Origin: an uncultured Eubacteriales bacterium
GTDB taxonomy: Bacteria; Bacillota; Clostridia; Lachnospirales; Lachnospiraceae
NCBI GenBank assembly: GCA_900313855.1
Contig: OMSZ01000300.1
Coordinates: 1 to 5,209, forward strand
DNA: 5,209 nucleotides
Direction: 5' to 3'
Shown: positions 1-5,209 of the stretch, one piece after another
Position numbering within the stretch: the stretch's first letter is position 1
Layout: each line of letters opens with the position of its first letter
Translations under genes and position numbers: made by a program
The notes under the pieces: generated by a model
Database searches by the model: none
Seen by the model: the letters and a program-made list of their open reading frames with translations, nothing else
Told to the model about the DNA's origin: nothing

Positions 1-2
1 AG

Positions 3-950
3 ACAATAAATAATGCAACCAGATATGTTAGAAAAGATGGCAAGATTGCAAAGAGCCAGTGGATCGATGGTCATTATGTCGGAGCCTCCGGCGCGATGTA
101 CACCTGCGCTCTTACACCTGACAATCAATATGTCAATGCTGATGGAGATATTGATGAAGCAACGGGAACAATCGGCAGCAAACAGGGAATGTGGGAATTA
201 TACAGAACATTAAATGAAATGCTTGACGGATATTCCGGCACTTGGTCTGTCTATGTCAAGGACATCGGACATGATGAGTATCTGTCAATCAATAATGTAC
301 AGCATTTCTCCGCAAGCATGATCAAGCTTTATTGCGCAGCGACAGCCTTTGAATTAATGGAAAAGGGAGAGCTTGAAGAAACTCCTCAGATAGACAGTCT
401 TATGAGACAGATGATATCAGTAAGCGATAACGATGCATTTAACCTAATGGTAATGAACTGCGGCGAAACCTACAGCCACGTAGCAGGCAGACAGGTCATT
501 CAGGATTATATAGATAGAGAAGGATACAAAGATACTACTATTACATCAATGTTAGTTCCTACCAAATATCCGGCACCCTCCTCACCGGGAAGAAATTATA
601 CAACCGTAGAAGACTGTGGTCTATTGCTTGAGAAAATATATAAAAAACAATGTGTAAGTCCAGAGGCTTCGGAAGCATTTCTTGAACTTCTACTTAACCA
701 GGAGCATATTAATAAGATTCCTGCCGGACTTCCCGAAGGAACCAAATGTGCCAATAAAACAGGTGACACCGATGAAGTACAACACGATGCCGCCATTGTC
801 TACTCTCCCGGAGGAGATTATATTCTTGCCGTTATGAGCAGCGGCTGCGGAGCCGCCATTCCTAATATTCAGGAGATATCAAGGCAGGTATATGACTTCT
901 TCAACCCGGAATCTGCAAGCCGTCTGCCTTCAGTAATTCCGGCATCCTAA
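3..950 (+). CDS. Class A beta-lactamase-fold serine hydrolase with wall-binding-type repeat, 5' partial
   Basis: The frame is open from the first complete codon at nt 3 to TAA at 948-950, giving 315 visible codons, so the gene begins upstream of the window. The ATG at 96 lies inside a repeat-like sequence and is not a credible start. Seen: nt 24-155 encode YVRKDGKIAKSQWIDGHYVG followed by a second copy-like stretch, TPDNQYVNADGDID, resembling glycine/aromatic cell-wall-binding repeats. The catalytic fold follows, with SMIK (SxxK nucleophile and lysine, nt 315-326), SDN (423-431) and KTG (756-764), the three signature motifs of class A beta-lactamases and related penicillin-recognising enzymes in the right order. 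No Glu166-type ExxLN omega-loop motif is evident between SDN and KTG (about nt 543-600). I infer an exported, wall-associated enzyme or sensor that forms acyl-enzymes rather than an efficient antibiotic-hydrolysing lactamase. Substrate unknown. The fold is confident; the precise role is not. Confidence 0.85.
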   Translation, partial: TINNATRYVRKDGKIAKSQWIDGHYVGASGAMYTCALTPDNQYVNADGDIDEATGTIGSKQGMWELYRTLNEMLDGYSGTWSVYVKDIGHDEYLSINNVQHFSASMIKLYCAATAFELMEKGELEETPQIDSLMRQMISVSDNDAFNLMVMNCGETYSHVAGRQVIQDYIDREGYKDTTITSMLVPTKYPAPSSPGRNYTTVEDCGLLLEKIYKKQCVSPEASEAFLELLLNQEHINKIPAGLPEGTKCANKTGDTDEVQHDAAIVYSPGGDYILAVMSSGCGAAIPNIQEISRQVYDFFNPESASRLPSVIPAS

Positions 951-974
951 ATCCATTCGTTCACTATAAGAAAA

Positions 975-1006
975 GAAACGGCGTCGTGCATGCACAACGC
1001 CGTTTC
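975..1006. terminator. Bidirectional intrinsic terminator between convergent genes
   Basis: The arms GAAACGGCGT (975-984) and ACGCCGTTTC (997-1006) are perfectly complementary over 10 bp. Inside them, after one C/A mismatch (985/996), lies the self-complementary core GTGCATGCAC (986-995). Reading the minus strand, the stem is followed by TTTTCTTATAG (974 downward), a good U-rich tail. On the plus strand the tail is weaker (TTTCGTATTCTTAT). It lies 24 bp past the plus-strand stop and 80 bp past the minus-strand stop, so it plausibly ends both transcripts, more strongly the minus one. Confidence 0.82.
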
Positions 1007-1086
1007 GTATTCTTATATCATCTCGCCTGTCAAAAATACCTTTTGCCACCCAATGATATACAAGTTACTTCATTACCGCATAATCC

Positions 1087-2343
1087 TCATTTAACAGTAA
1101 GCTTTGTCTTCTTTGCAGCCTTCTTAGCTCTTGACTTAGTAATAAGCTTCTTAATCTTTGCCTTATATTTCTTGTTACCGGATAACTTAACCGTAAGCTT
1201 CTTAGAATTCGTATCAAATGCATTCTTTCCGATAGTCTTAAGCTTCTTAGACTTGATCGTAATACTCTTAAGCTTTGGTGTATTGTAAAAAGCTTTCTTG
1301 TCTATCTTAGTAAGATTAGCATTGATCACTACTGTCTGAACCTTTTTATTATTGGCAAATGCACTGGCTCCTATCTCCAAAACAGGATAATTGGTGCCTA
1401 ATATTTTAACTGATTTCTTGATAACTACCTTCTTAGCGGACTTAGCCTTGGTAACAACAAGATATGCTTTCTTTCCTTTATATACAACCTTATATCCAAC
1501 CACCTCATTATTTGAAACAGGTGTTACAAAACCCTCTTCAAGTACAGCGTTTTTGACAGCTTCCTTTGGAATCTGTAAGGCAGCCTTAATCTCTTCAACA
1601 ACCGCCGGATTGCTGGCATCAGGATAGGTAATATCCACGTCTATTATAAGACCGTCTCTTGTCTCTGCATGTACCCACTTGCCGCTATCCTTGGCGATAA
1701 AATAGTAAATATTAACGAGATCAGGTTCAGCAGGCTCTTCATCAGGATCTTCTTCATCAGCATCCTCTTCGTCATCCTCTTCACCCTCATCATAATCATT
1801 ATCATCTTTAATAATTACAGGTATAGTAGCAAGATATCTGTAGCAGTCAACTTCTGTTATTTCATCCGTATGAGCATTAGTAACCGCGATTGTCTCCTCG
1901 CCATCGTAAGCATAGGTTGCGCCCTGAACAAGATCTGTCTCTACACCATTCTCTGAAAGGGTTTTGCCAAGCCCCTGTAATTCTTCCTCATCGGTAGGAT
2001 ATTTGTACCACTTATCTCCATCCTTGTAATATGTTATCTTCTCTTTCATATCAGTATACATTGTAGTCCATTCATTAGTATCAGGATCCTGAGATAATAC
2101 GTTCTTTAAGTTGTTCTCTCTGTCGAGCTTGACCTTCTCGGCAACCAAAAGCTCACCCTCGCCTGTTATTGAATACTCTAAAAACACCAGACCACAGGCA
2201 TTAAAAGCATCAAATGCAGCCTTTAAAGTAGTATTCGCATCCGTTGGTTCCGCATAAACCTTGCCGCCCCCAAAAGACAAGATCATAGCTAATGAGATTA
2301 TTATAACAAAAAATCTTGCTATATGTTTTTTACTCTTAATCAT
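1087..2343 (-). CDS. Secreted protein with acidic linker and basic BspA-like LRR C-terminus
   Basis: 418 residues; ATG at 2343-2341 is preceded by AGGAGG (plus 2352-2357) at 8 nt spacing, and stop TGA is at 1089-1087. Residues 1-31 form a signal peptide (basic MIKSKKHIAR, then a hydrophobic run, likely cut after VYA). Residues 32-180 plus about 209-245 form a domain I do not firmly recognise. Its strands, such as KITYYKDGDKWYKYP and NIYYFIAKDSGKWV, are vaguely like LolA/LppX-type extracytoplasmic proteins (weak inference). A linker at 180-208 has 21 Asp/Glu in 29 residues (nt 1720-1806). Residues about 320-390 hold roughly three 23-24 residue repeats around IGASAF, IDKKAF and IGKNAF, matching the BspA/LRR_5 pattern. 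The last 118 residues contain 34 lysines and 3 acidic residues. I infer an exported surface protein whose basic tail may bind anionic wall polymers. Ligand and function are unknown. It has its own promoter and converges on the shared terminator. Confidence 0.85.
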   Translation of the reverse strand: MIKSKKHIARFFVIIISLAMILSFGGGKVYAEPTDANTTLKAAFDAFNACGLVFLEYSITGEGELLVAEKVKLDRENNLKNVLSQDPDTNEWTTMYTDMKEKITYYKDGDKWYKYPTDEEELQGLGKTLSENGVETDLVQGATYAYDGEETIAVTNAHTDEITEVDCYRYLATIPVIIKDDNDYDEGEEDDEEDADEEDPDEEPAEPDLVNIYYFIAKDSGKWVHAETRDGLIIDVDITYPDASNPAVVEEIKAALQIPKEAVKNAVLEEGFVTPVSNNEVVGYKVVYKGKKAYLVVTKAKSAKKVVIKKSVKILGTNYPVLEIGASAFANNKKVQTVVINANLTKIDKKAFYNTPKLKSITIKSKKLKTIGKNAFDTNSKKLTVKLSGNKKYKAKIKKLITKSRAKKAAKKTKLTVK

Positions 2344-2374
2344 ATATAGTTCCTCCTCTTCCTCACTTTATATT

Positions 2375-2397
2375 CAAGACTCGCCATTAAAGTCTTG
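2375..2397 (-). promoter_or_regulatory. Hairpin in the 5' leader of the LRR-protein gene
   Basis: CAAGACT (2375-2381) and AGTCTTG (2391-2397) form a perfect 7-bp inverted repeat with a 9-nt loop. It lies between the predicted transcription start (about 2415) and the ribosome binding site (2357-2352). No T-run follows on the minus strand, so it does not look like an intrinsic terminator. It may stabilise the leader or affect translation. The same 7-bp arms recur in the hairpin at 5126-5147 upstream of the amidase gene. Confidence 0.45.
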
Positions 2398-2421
2398 TAA
2401 TTTGATTTGCTAAGTGTTCTT

Positions 2422-2450
2422 ATTATATCACACCTGTACGAAATGAACAA
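2422..2450 (-). promoter_or_regulatory. Sigma-A-type promoter with extended -10 for the LRR-protein gene
   Basis: On the minus strand, TTGTTC (2450-2445, a 3/6 match to TTGACA) is separated by 17 bp from a perfect TATAAT (2427-2422). A TGA directly before the -10 gives a TGn extended -10, which compensates for the weak -35. The predicted start near 2415 gives a leader of about 72 nt to the ATG at 2343. It lies just downstream of the permease stop codon, so the LRR gene can be expressed independently of the metal-importer genes. Confidence 0.65.
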
Positions 2451-2462
2451 TTATAGTTGTGC

Positions 2463-2488
2463 ATTTTTTATTGACATTATTTATTGAC
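2463..2488 (-). repeat. 13-bp tandem duplication spanning the permease stop codon
   Basis: On the minus strand the units GTCAATAAATAAT (2488-2476) and GTCAATAAAAAAT (2475-2463) are adjacent and match at 12 of 13 positions. The first unit encodes the final codons and TAA stop of the permease; the second is non-coding. It looks like a slippage or small duplication event that did not alter the protein end. Confidence 0.7.
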
Positions 2489-3319
2489 ACCTAAGCCCGC
2501 CCCTATTGCCATACATATAAGGAAGGCTGCTCCGTCAATTGCCACTATTGTAGAGCCTACAGGTGTTCCTGCAAGTATAGATAACAGTATTCCAAGTACG
2601 GCACATACCACAGAAAATACTGCCGAGAATACCGTCACGGATCTGAAGCTCTGAAATATTTTCATGGCTGACAAGGCAGGAAAAATGATAAGCGCCGAGA
2701 TAAGCAGCGATCCCACAAGATTCATTGCAAGTACAATGATCACAGCTATGATCACAGCTATCAGAAGATTATATCCGTTAACATTGGTGCCAACCGCCTT
2801 GGCAAAGCTTTCATCAAAGGTAACTGCGAATATTTTGTTATAAAATACGATAAAAATGATCACGATCAGCACCGACAGGATCACACATAGCCACACCTCG
2901 CCTTTTGTCAGAGTCAATATCGAGGTTGACCCAAACAAGGTGGTACATACATCTCCTGAAAGATTAGATGATGTAGAAAAAATGTTCATCAGCAGATATC
3001 CTAATGCCAATGCAGACACAGAGAGCATGGCAATAGCCGCATCTCCTTTGATCTGCGTATTCTGCCCGGTTCGCAAAAGCAATACCGCGCATATGATCGT
3101 AATAGGCATTACCACAAACATACTGTTACTTACATTCAGAACCGATGCTATCGCTAAAGCTCCAAAAGCCACATGCGATAAACCGTCCCCGATAAATGAA
3201 AACCTCTTTAATACCAGCGTTACTCCAAGCAGTGAGGAGCAAAGCGCCACGAGCACGCCTACTATAAGCGCATATCTGACAAAAGGATACTCAAGATAAA
3301 ACTGCAGCTTTTCAAACAT
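2477..3319 (-). CDS. znuB: ABC-3 family metal ABC transporter permease (ZnuB/AdcB/MntB type)
   Basis: 280 residues, a normal length for the family. It is strongly hydrophobic, with about seven or eight membrane-spanning stretches (for example around residues 15-37, 94-114, 141-160, 183-212, 228-252 and 257-276). GDGLSHVAFGALA (residues 44-56) is the conserved ABC-3 signature-like segment. The cytoplasmic loop near 168-180 (DESFAKAVGTNV) and the late GSTIVAID (255-262) also fit ABC-3 permeases of zinc, manganese or iron importers. It forms the membrane channel and pairs with the ATPase encoded immediately upstream. Only 3 nt separate the ATPase stop from this ATG, and the only Shine-Dalgarno-like sequence (GGTGAG) lies inside the end of the ATPase gene, so translational coupling is likely. 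The metal cannot be decided from sequence alone; zinc is favoured by family resemblance and by the neighbouring amidase. No terminator is visible after the stop. Confidence 0.93.
   Translation of the reverse strand: MFEKLQFYLEYPFVRYALIVGVLVALCSSLLGVTLVLKRFSFIGDGLSHVAFGALAIASVLNVSNSMFVVMPITIICAVLLLRTGQNTQIKGDAAIAMLSVSALALGYLLMNIFSTSSNLSGDVCTTLFGSTSILTLTKGEVWLCVILSVLIVIIFIVFYNKIFAVTFDESFAKAVGTNVNGYNLLIAVIIAVIIVLAMNLVGSLLISALIIFPALSAMKIFQSFRSVTVFSAVFSVVCAVLGILLSILAGTPVGSTIVAIDGAAFLICMAIGAGLGVNK
2736..2759 (-). repeat. Perfect 12-bp tandem repeat inside the permease gene
   Basis: ATGATCACAGCT occurs twice in direct succession on the plus strand (2736-2747 and 2748-2759). It encodes an AVII-AVII repeat at about residues 188-195 of the permease, within a membrane segment. 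The repeat is in frame, so gain or loss of a unit would lengthen or shorten a transmembrane helix by four residues without a frameshift. Confidence 0.8.
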
Positions 3320-3322
3320 TAC

Positions 3323-4027
3323 TCACTCACCGTCCTTCCCCGGTGCGAACCGTTTACAAAGGTCGCTTTCCATATATTCCTTTGTTGTTCCGAAAAACAC
3401 CTTGTCGCCAACATGCAGAACATGTTTGGCATAATTAAAGGCCTCCTGAACATCATGAGATATCATTATAATACCAACGCCTTCATCATTGAGACTTTTG
3501 ATAAGCTCGTACAATTCGGACATTGCCGATGGATCTAAGCCTGCCACCGGTTCATCCAATAATAGAAGCTTTCTGGTCGCGCATAACGCTCTTGCCAACA
3601 GCACTCTCTGCTGCTGCCCGCCCGAAAGATTCCTGTAGGAATGATTTGCATACTCCTCCATCCCCATGCGTTTAATATTATCCATAGCTAATTTCTTCTC
3701 ATCCTTAGAGTAGAACGGTCTCATTCCAGCAAGGCTCTGACAGCCGGATAATACTACCTCTTTTACCGCCGCAGGGAAATCCTTCTGAACTACTGTCTGC
3801 TGCGGAAGATAACCGATCTCATTAGCCGAAAAATCCTCACCGTAAGATATCTGCCCTGACAAAGCCGGTATCAGACGGAGCATCGTCTTCATAAGCGTAC
3901 TCTTACCTGCACCATTTTCTCCGACTATTATCAGATAATCCCCTTCTTCTACCGAAAAGTCAAGCGACTGATTAAGAATAGGAGCGTTATAACCTATCAT
4001 CAGTCCTTCACATTTAATAAGTGACAT
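3323..4027 (-). CDS. znuC: Metal ABC transporter ATP-binding protein (ZnuC/AdcC type)
   Basis: 234 residues, a complete single nucleotide-binding domain. Visible motifs: Walker A GENGAGKST (36-44), Q-loop in YLPQQ (73-77), signature LSGGQ (134-138), Walker B LLLLDEP (154-160), and switch histidine in SHD (190-192). It hydrolyses ATP to power the ABC-3 permease encoded 3 nt downstream; together they form the ATPase and channel of a divalent-metal importer. The ATG at 4027-4025 is supported by GGGAGG (plus 4036-4041) at 8 nt spacing. The gene begins 37 nt after the amidase stop with no terminator hairpin between, so co-transcription with the amidase is plausible. The third component, a ZnuA/AdcA-type substrate-binding lipoprotein, is not encoded in this window. 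Family assignment rests mainly on the permease partner, since the ATPase alone would fit several importer classes. Confidence 0.93.
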   Translation of the reverse strand: MSLIKCEGLMIGYNAPILNQSLDFSVEEGDYLIIVGENGAGKSTLMKTMLRLIPALSGQISYGEDFSANEIGYLPQQTVVQKDFPAAVKEVVLSGCQSLAGMRPFYSKDEKKLAMDNIKRMGMEEYANHSYRNLSGGQQQRVLLARALCATRKLLLLDEPVAGLDPSAMSELYELIKSLNDEGVGIIMISHDVQEAFNYAKHVLHVGDKVFFGTTKEYMESDLCKRFAPGKDGE

Positions 4028-4064
4028 TCTTAATGCCTCCCTTACATTATTGATAATCTACAGA

Positions 4065-5078
4065 TCAATACCCGAAATACCGGTCGATACCTAAAACCAG
4101 TCCCTCAACCATCTTCTCCTGCATATCGGGATCATTCAGCAATCTGTCCTCCGCAGGATTACTGAAAAAACCGCACTCGATCAATGCAGTCGGTATCTTG
4201 CTCCAATTAGTGCCGCTAAGATCATTGCGGACCACTATTCCTCTGCTCTTAATACCTGTTGCCTTACAATACTCTTCAATGATCGCTTTTGCCAACTTCC
4301 TGCTCTTTTTTGCCTTCTTCCTTATCGGATATGGATTGGCAGTTGAAGGATAAAGCACAGACGCGCCTCTAACTGACGAATCATCAATACTATCCGAATG
4401 AATTCTTAAGCATATATCCGCACCACTCTTGTTACCCTTCTTTGCACGCTCTACATTACTTATATCAACATCATTTTTTGTCCTGCTCATTGCCACATCA
4501 TAACCTTCTGCAAGCAAAGCTTTTTTAAGCTTTTTGGCTATAGTCAGATTAAACTTATACTCAGGGATCTTTGTAGACACTCCCGTGCAGCCGCCTGACA
4601 CCTTTGCCTTGGTAGCGCTGCTGCCCGGTCCTACCGGCTCCTGTCCTCCATTAGCCCTGCTCTGATGCCCGGCATCTATGTATATTTTCTTTTTACCCTT
4701 GACCTTTACAGTACATTTGGCCTGTTTTGTCTGTTCCTTACCCTCAACAGCCGCAGTAAATGTTGCCGTCACTATAACCTTTCCAACCGTCTTCCCGGTA
4801 AACTCTCCCTTGTCATTGATCTTTGCTTTCTTTGCATCAGATACTTCATAGGATACCGTCACGCCTGCCGGTGCTTTTATAGCAAGACTTGTCTTTTTTT
4901 CTGCTTTAATACTAAACTCCTCTTTTTCAAATTCCGGAGAAAAGGCATCCCAGATCTCCTTTGTTACCGTTTCCCCTTTATTTAACTCTGCGGCAAAAGA
5001 GACTACACTTATCGAAACACACGACAAACTTAATACTATCAATGCCGCCACCAAAAATCTTAACCCTTTTCTTATCAT
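4065..5078 (-). CDS. Secreted N-acetylmuramoyl-L-alanine amidase (Amidase_3) with Ig-like Big_2 domain
   Basis: 337 residues. Residues 1-30 form a signal peptide (MIRKGLRF, then a hydrophobic core, likely cut after SFAA). Residues about 55-127 resemble a bacterial Ig-like Big_2 domain (AGVTVSYEVSDAKKAKIND, GEFTGKTVGKVIVTAT). Residues 131-336 are an Amidase_3 catalytic domain. The expected zinc ligands are H138 (IYIDAGHQ), E173 (PEYKFNL) and H227 (LRIHSDS), with the catalytic glutamate E301 in ALIECGFFSN. All key residues are present, so it should be active. The family cleaves the bond between N-acetylmuramic acid and L-alanine in peptidoglycan, outside the membrane. The domain order suggests a wall-targeting or spacer module before the enzyme. 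The ATG at 5078-5076 follows AGGAGGG (plus 5090-5096) at an unusually long spacing of about 11-12 nt; no better start is seen. The gene lies first in a tight cluster with the metal importer genes. Cysteine C20 does not sit in a convincing lipobox. Confidence 0.92.
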   Translation of the reverse strand: MIRKGLRFLVAALIVLSLSCVSISVVSFAAELNKGETVTKEIWDAFSPEFEKEEFSIKAEKKTSLAIKAPAGVTVSYEVSDAKKAKINDKGEFTGKTVGKVIVTATFTAAVEGKEQTKQAKCTVKVKGKKKIYIDAGHQSRANGGQEPVGPGSSATKAKVSGGCTGVSTKIPEYKFNLTIAKKLKKALLAEGYDVAMSRTKNDVDISNVERAKKGNKSGADICLRIHSDSIDDSSVRGASVLYPSTANPYPIRKKAKKSRKLAKAIIEEYCKATGIKSRGIVVRNDLSGTNWSKIPTALIECGFFSNPAEDRLLNDPDMQEKMVEGLVLGIDRYFGY

Positions 5079-5125
5079 ACCTCTGCTATCCCTCCTATTA
5101 GTAAAACTATCTCTTATTCCTTGGT

Positions 5126-5147
5126 CAAGACTCGCTCGCGAGTCTTG
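5126..5147. repeat. Perfect 10-bp inverted repeat upstream of the amidase gene
   Basis: CAAGACTCGC (5126-5135) and GCGAGTCTTG (5138-5147) are exact reverse complements separated by only TC, a 22-bp palindrome that would fold as an RNA hairpin with a short loop. It ends 48 nt before the amidase start. No T-run follows on either strand, so it is not a typical intrinsic terminator. Its outer 7 bp are identical to the arms of the hairpin at 2375-2397. Confidence 0.75.
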
Positions 5148-5148
5148 C

Positions 5149-5202
5149 GCGCCGGATTCGGGTCTGCTTTAGCAGACTCACTTCCTATTCGAATCCGTGC
5201 GC
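5149..5202. repeat. Nested inverted-repeat element (stem with inner hairpin)
   Basis: An outer stem pairs 5149-5160 (GCGCCGGATTCG) with 5190-5202 (CGAATCCGTGCGC), 12 bp interrupted only by bulged T5198. Inside it, GTCTGC (5162-5167) and GCAGAC (5172-5177) form a second hairpin with a TTTA loop, leaving 5178-5189 unpaired. With the adjacent palindrome at 5126-5147, almost the whole 77 bp is base-paired. It may be a mobile or REP-like intergenic repeat, a structured leader RNA, or the end of an upstream gene. On the minus strand one frame is open from the window edge to TAA at 5116-5114 (31 codons, ending ARKTRERVLTKE), so it could encode the tail of a truncated gene. I cannot decide among these. 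Confidence 0.6.
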
Positions 5203-5209
5203 ATCCCGC

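Noticed and set aside
1100..1280. Recurrent AAGCTTCTTA-like motifs resembling spaced DNA repeats or binding sites.
   Set aside because: They are reverse complements of Lys-Lys-Leu codons recurring in the basic LRR region, so protein composition explains them.
1720..1806. Low-complexity TCTTCATCA-like tract as a microsatellite or repeat array.
   Set aside because: It is explained by Asp/Glu codons of the acidic linker read on the other strand; the units are irregular.
2447..2460. ACAATTATAGTTGT as a terminator hairpin for the permease gene.
   Set aside because: Only 4 bp pair before a mismatch, no T-run follows on the minus strand, and it overlaps the -35 region of the next promoter.
2471..2489. 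Two perfect TTGACA hexamers on the plus strand (2471-2476 and 2484-2489), possible -35 boxes.
   Set aside because: At 17 bp spacing the corresponding -10 positions read AGCCCG and TGCCAT, and no plus-strand gene follows. They arise from the 13-bp duplication.
4045..4062. ATTATCAATAAT between the amidase and ATPase genes as a possible Zur or AdcR operator.
   Set aside because: Only a 4-bp imperfect symmetry, with no match to the longer Zur consensus or the TTAAC-type AdcR site that I know.
5010..5030. Lipobox-like LSLSC around C20 of the amidase, suggesting a lipoprotein.
   Set aside because: The -3 position is Ser, not Leu/Val/Ile, and a further ten mostly hydrophobic residues run to a normal AxA-like cleavage region (SFAA).
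5100..5128. Possible amidase promoter on the minus strand: TTGACC (5128-5123), 17-bp spacer, TTTACT (5105-5100).
   Set aside because: The implied start site would be at about 5093, inside the ribosome binding site (5096-5090), leaving no usable leader. The real promoter is probably further upstream.

Overview
The window is an ordinary-looking stretch of chromosome from a low-to-moderate GC, Gram-positive bacterium. It most resembles a Clostridia member of the Lachnospiraceae type. This is an inference from gene style: strong AGGAGG ribosome binding sites, lysine-rich secreted proteins, a cell-wall-binding-type repeat, a Big_2-like domain and BspA-like leucine-rich repeats. No rRNA, tRNA, CRISPR array, transposase or phage gene is visible.

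Left part (1-950, plus strand): the 3' end of a gene for an exported serine hydrolase with the penicillin-recognising (class A beta-lactamase-like) fold. It is preceded by what looks like the end of a wall-binding repeat region. The frame is open to the window edge, so the true start lies outside. A GC-rich near-perfect hairpin (975-1006) follows and probably terminates transcription from both sides, because the next gene converges on it.

Middle (1087-2450, minus strand): a secreted 418-residue protein with a signal peptide, an unrecognised N-terminal domain, a strongly acidic linker, and a very basic C-terminus built on BspA-like repeats. It has a good promoter (extended -10) and a leader hairpin.

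Right part (2477-5078, minus strand): three closely spaced genes in the order amidase, ABC ATPase, ABC permease. The amidase is an exported Amidase_3-type N-acetylmuramoyl-L-alanine amidase with an N-terminal Ig-like domain. The other two form the ATPase and membrane channel of a ZnuBC/AdcBC-type metal importer. No substrate-binding protein gene lies in the window. The amidase family is zinc dependent, so pairing with a putative zinc importer is functionally suggestive. No terminator is visible between these genes or after the permease, so transcription may run through the middle gene to the shared terminator.

The far right edge (5114-5209), upstream of the amidase, is a compact set of nested inverted repeats. 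It is the least explained part of the window. One of its hairpins shares its stem sequence with the leader hairpin of the middle gene. I do not see a clearly new multi-gene system here; the best leads are the palindromic element, the metal-importer/amidase pairing and the charge-segregated LRR protein.
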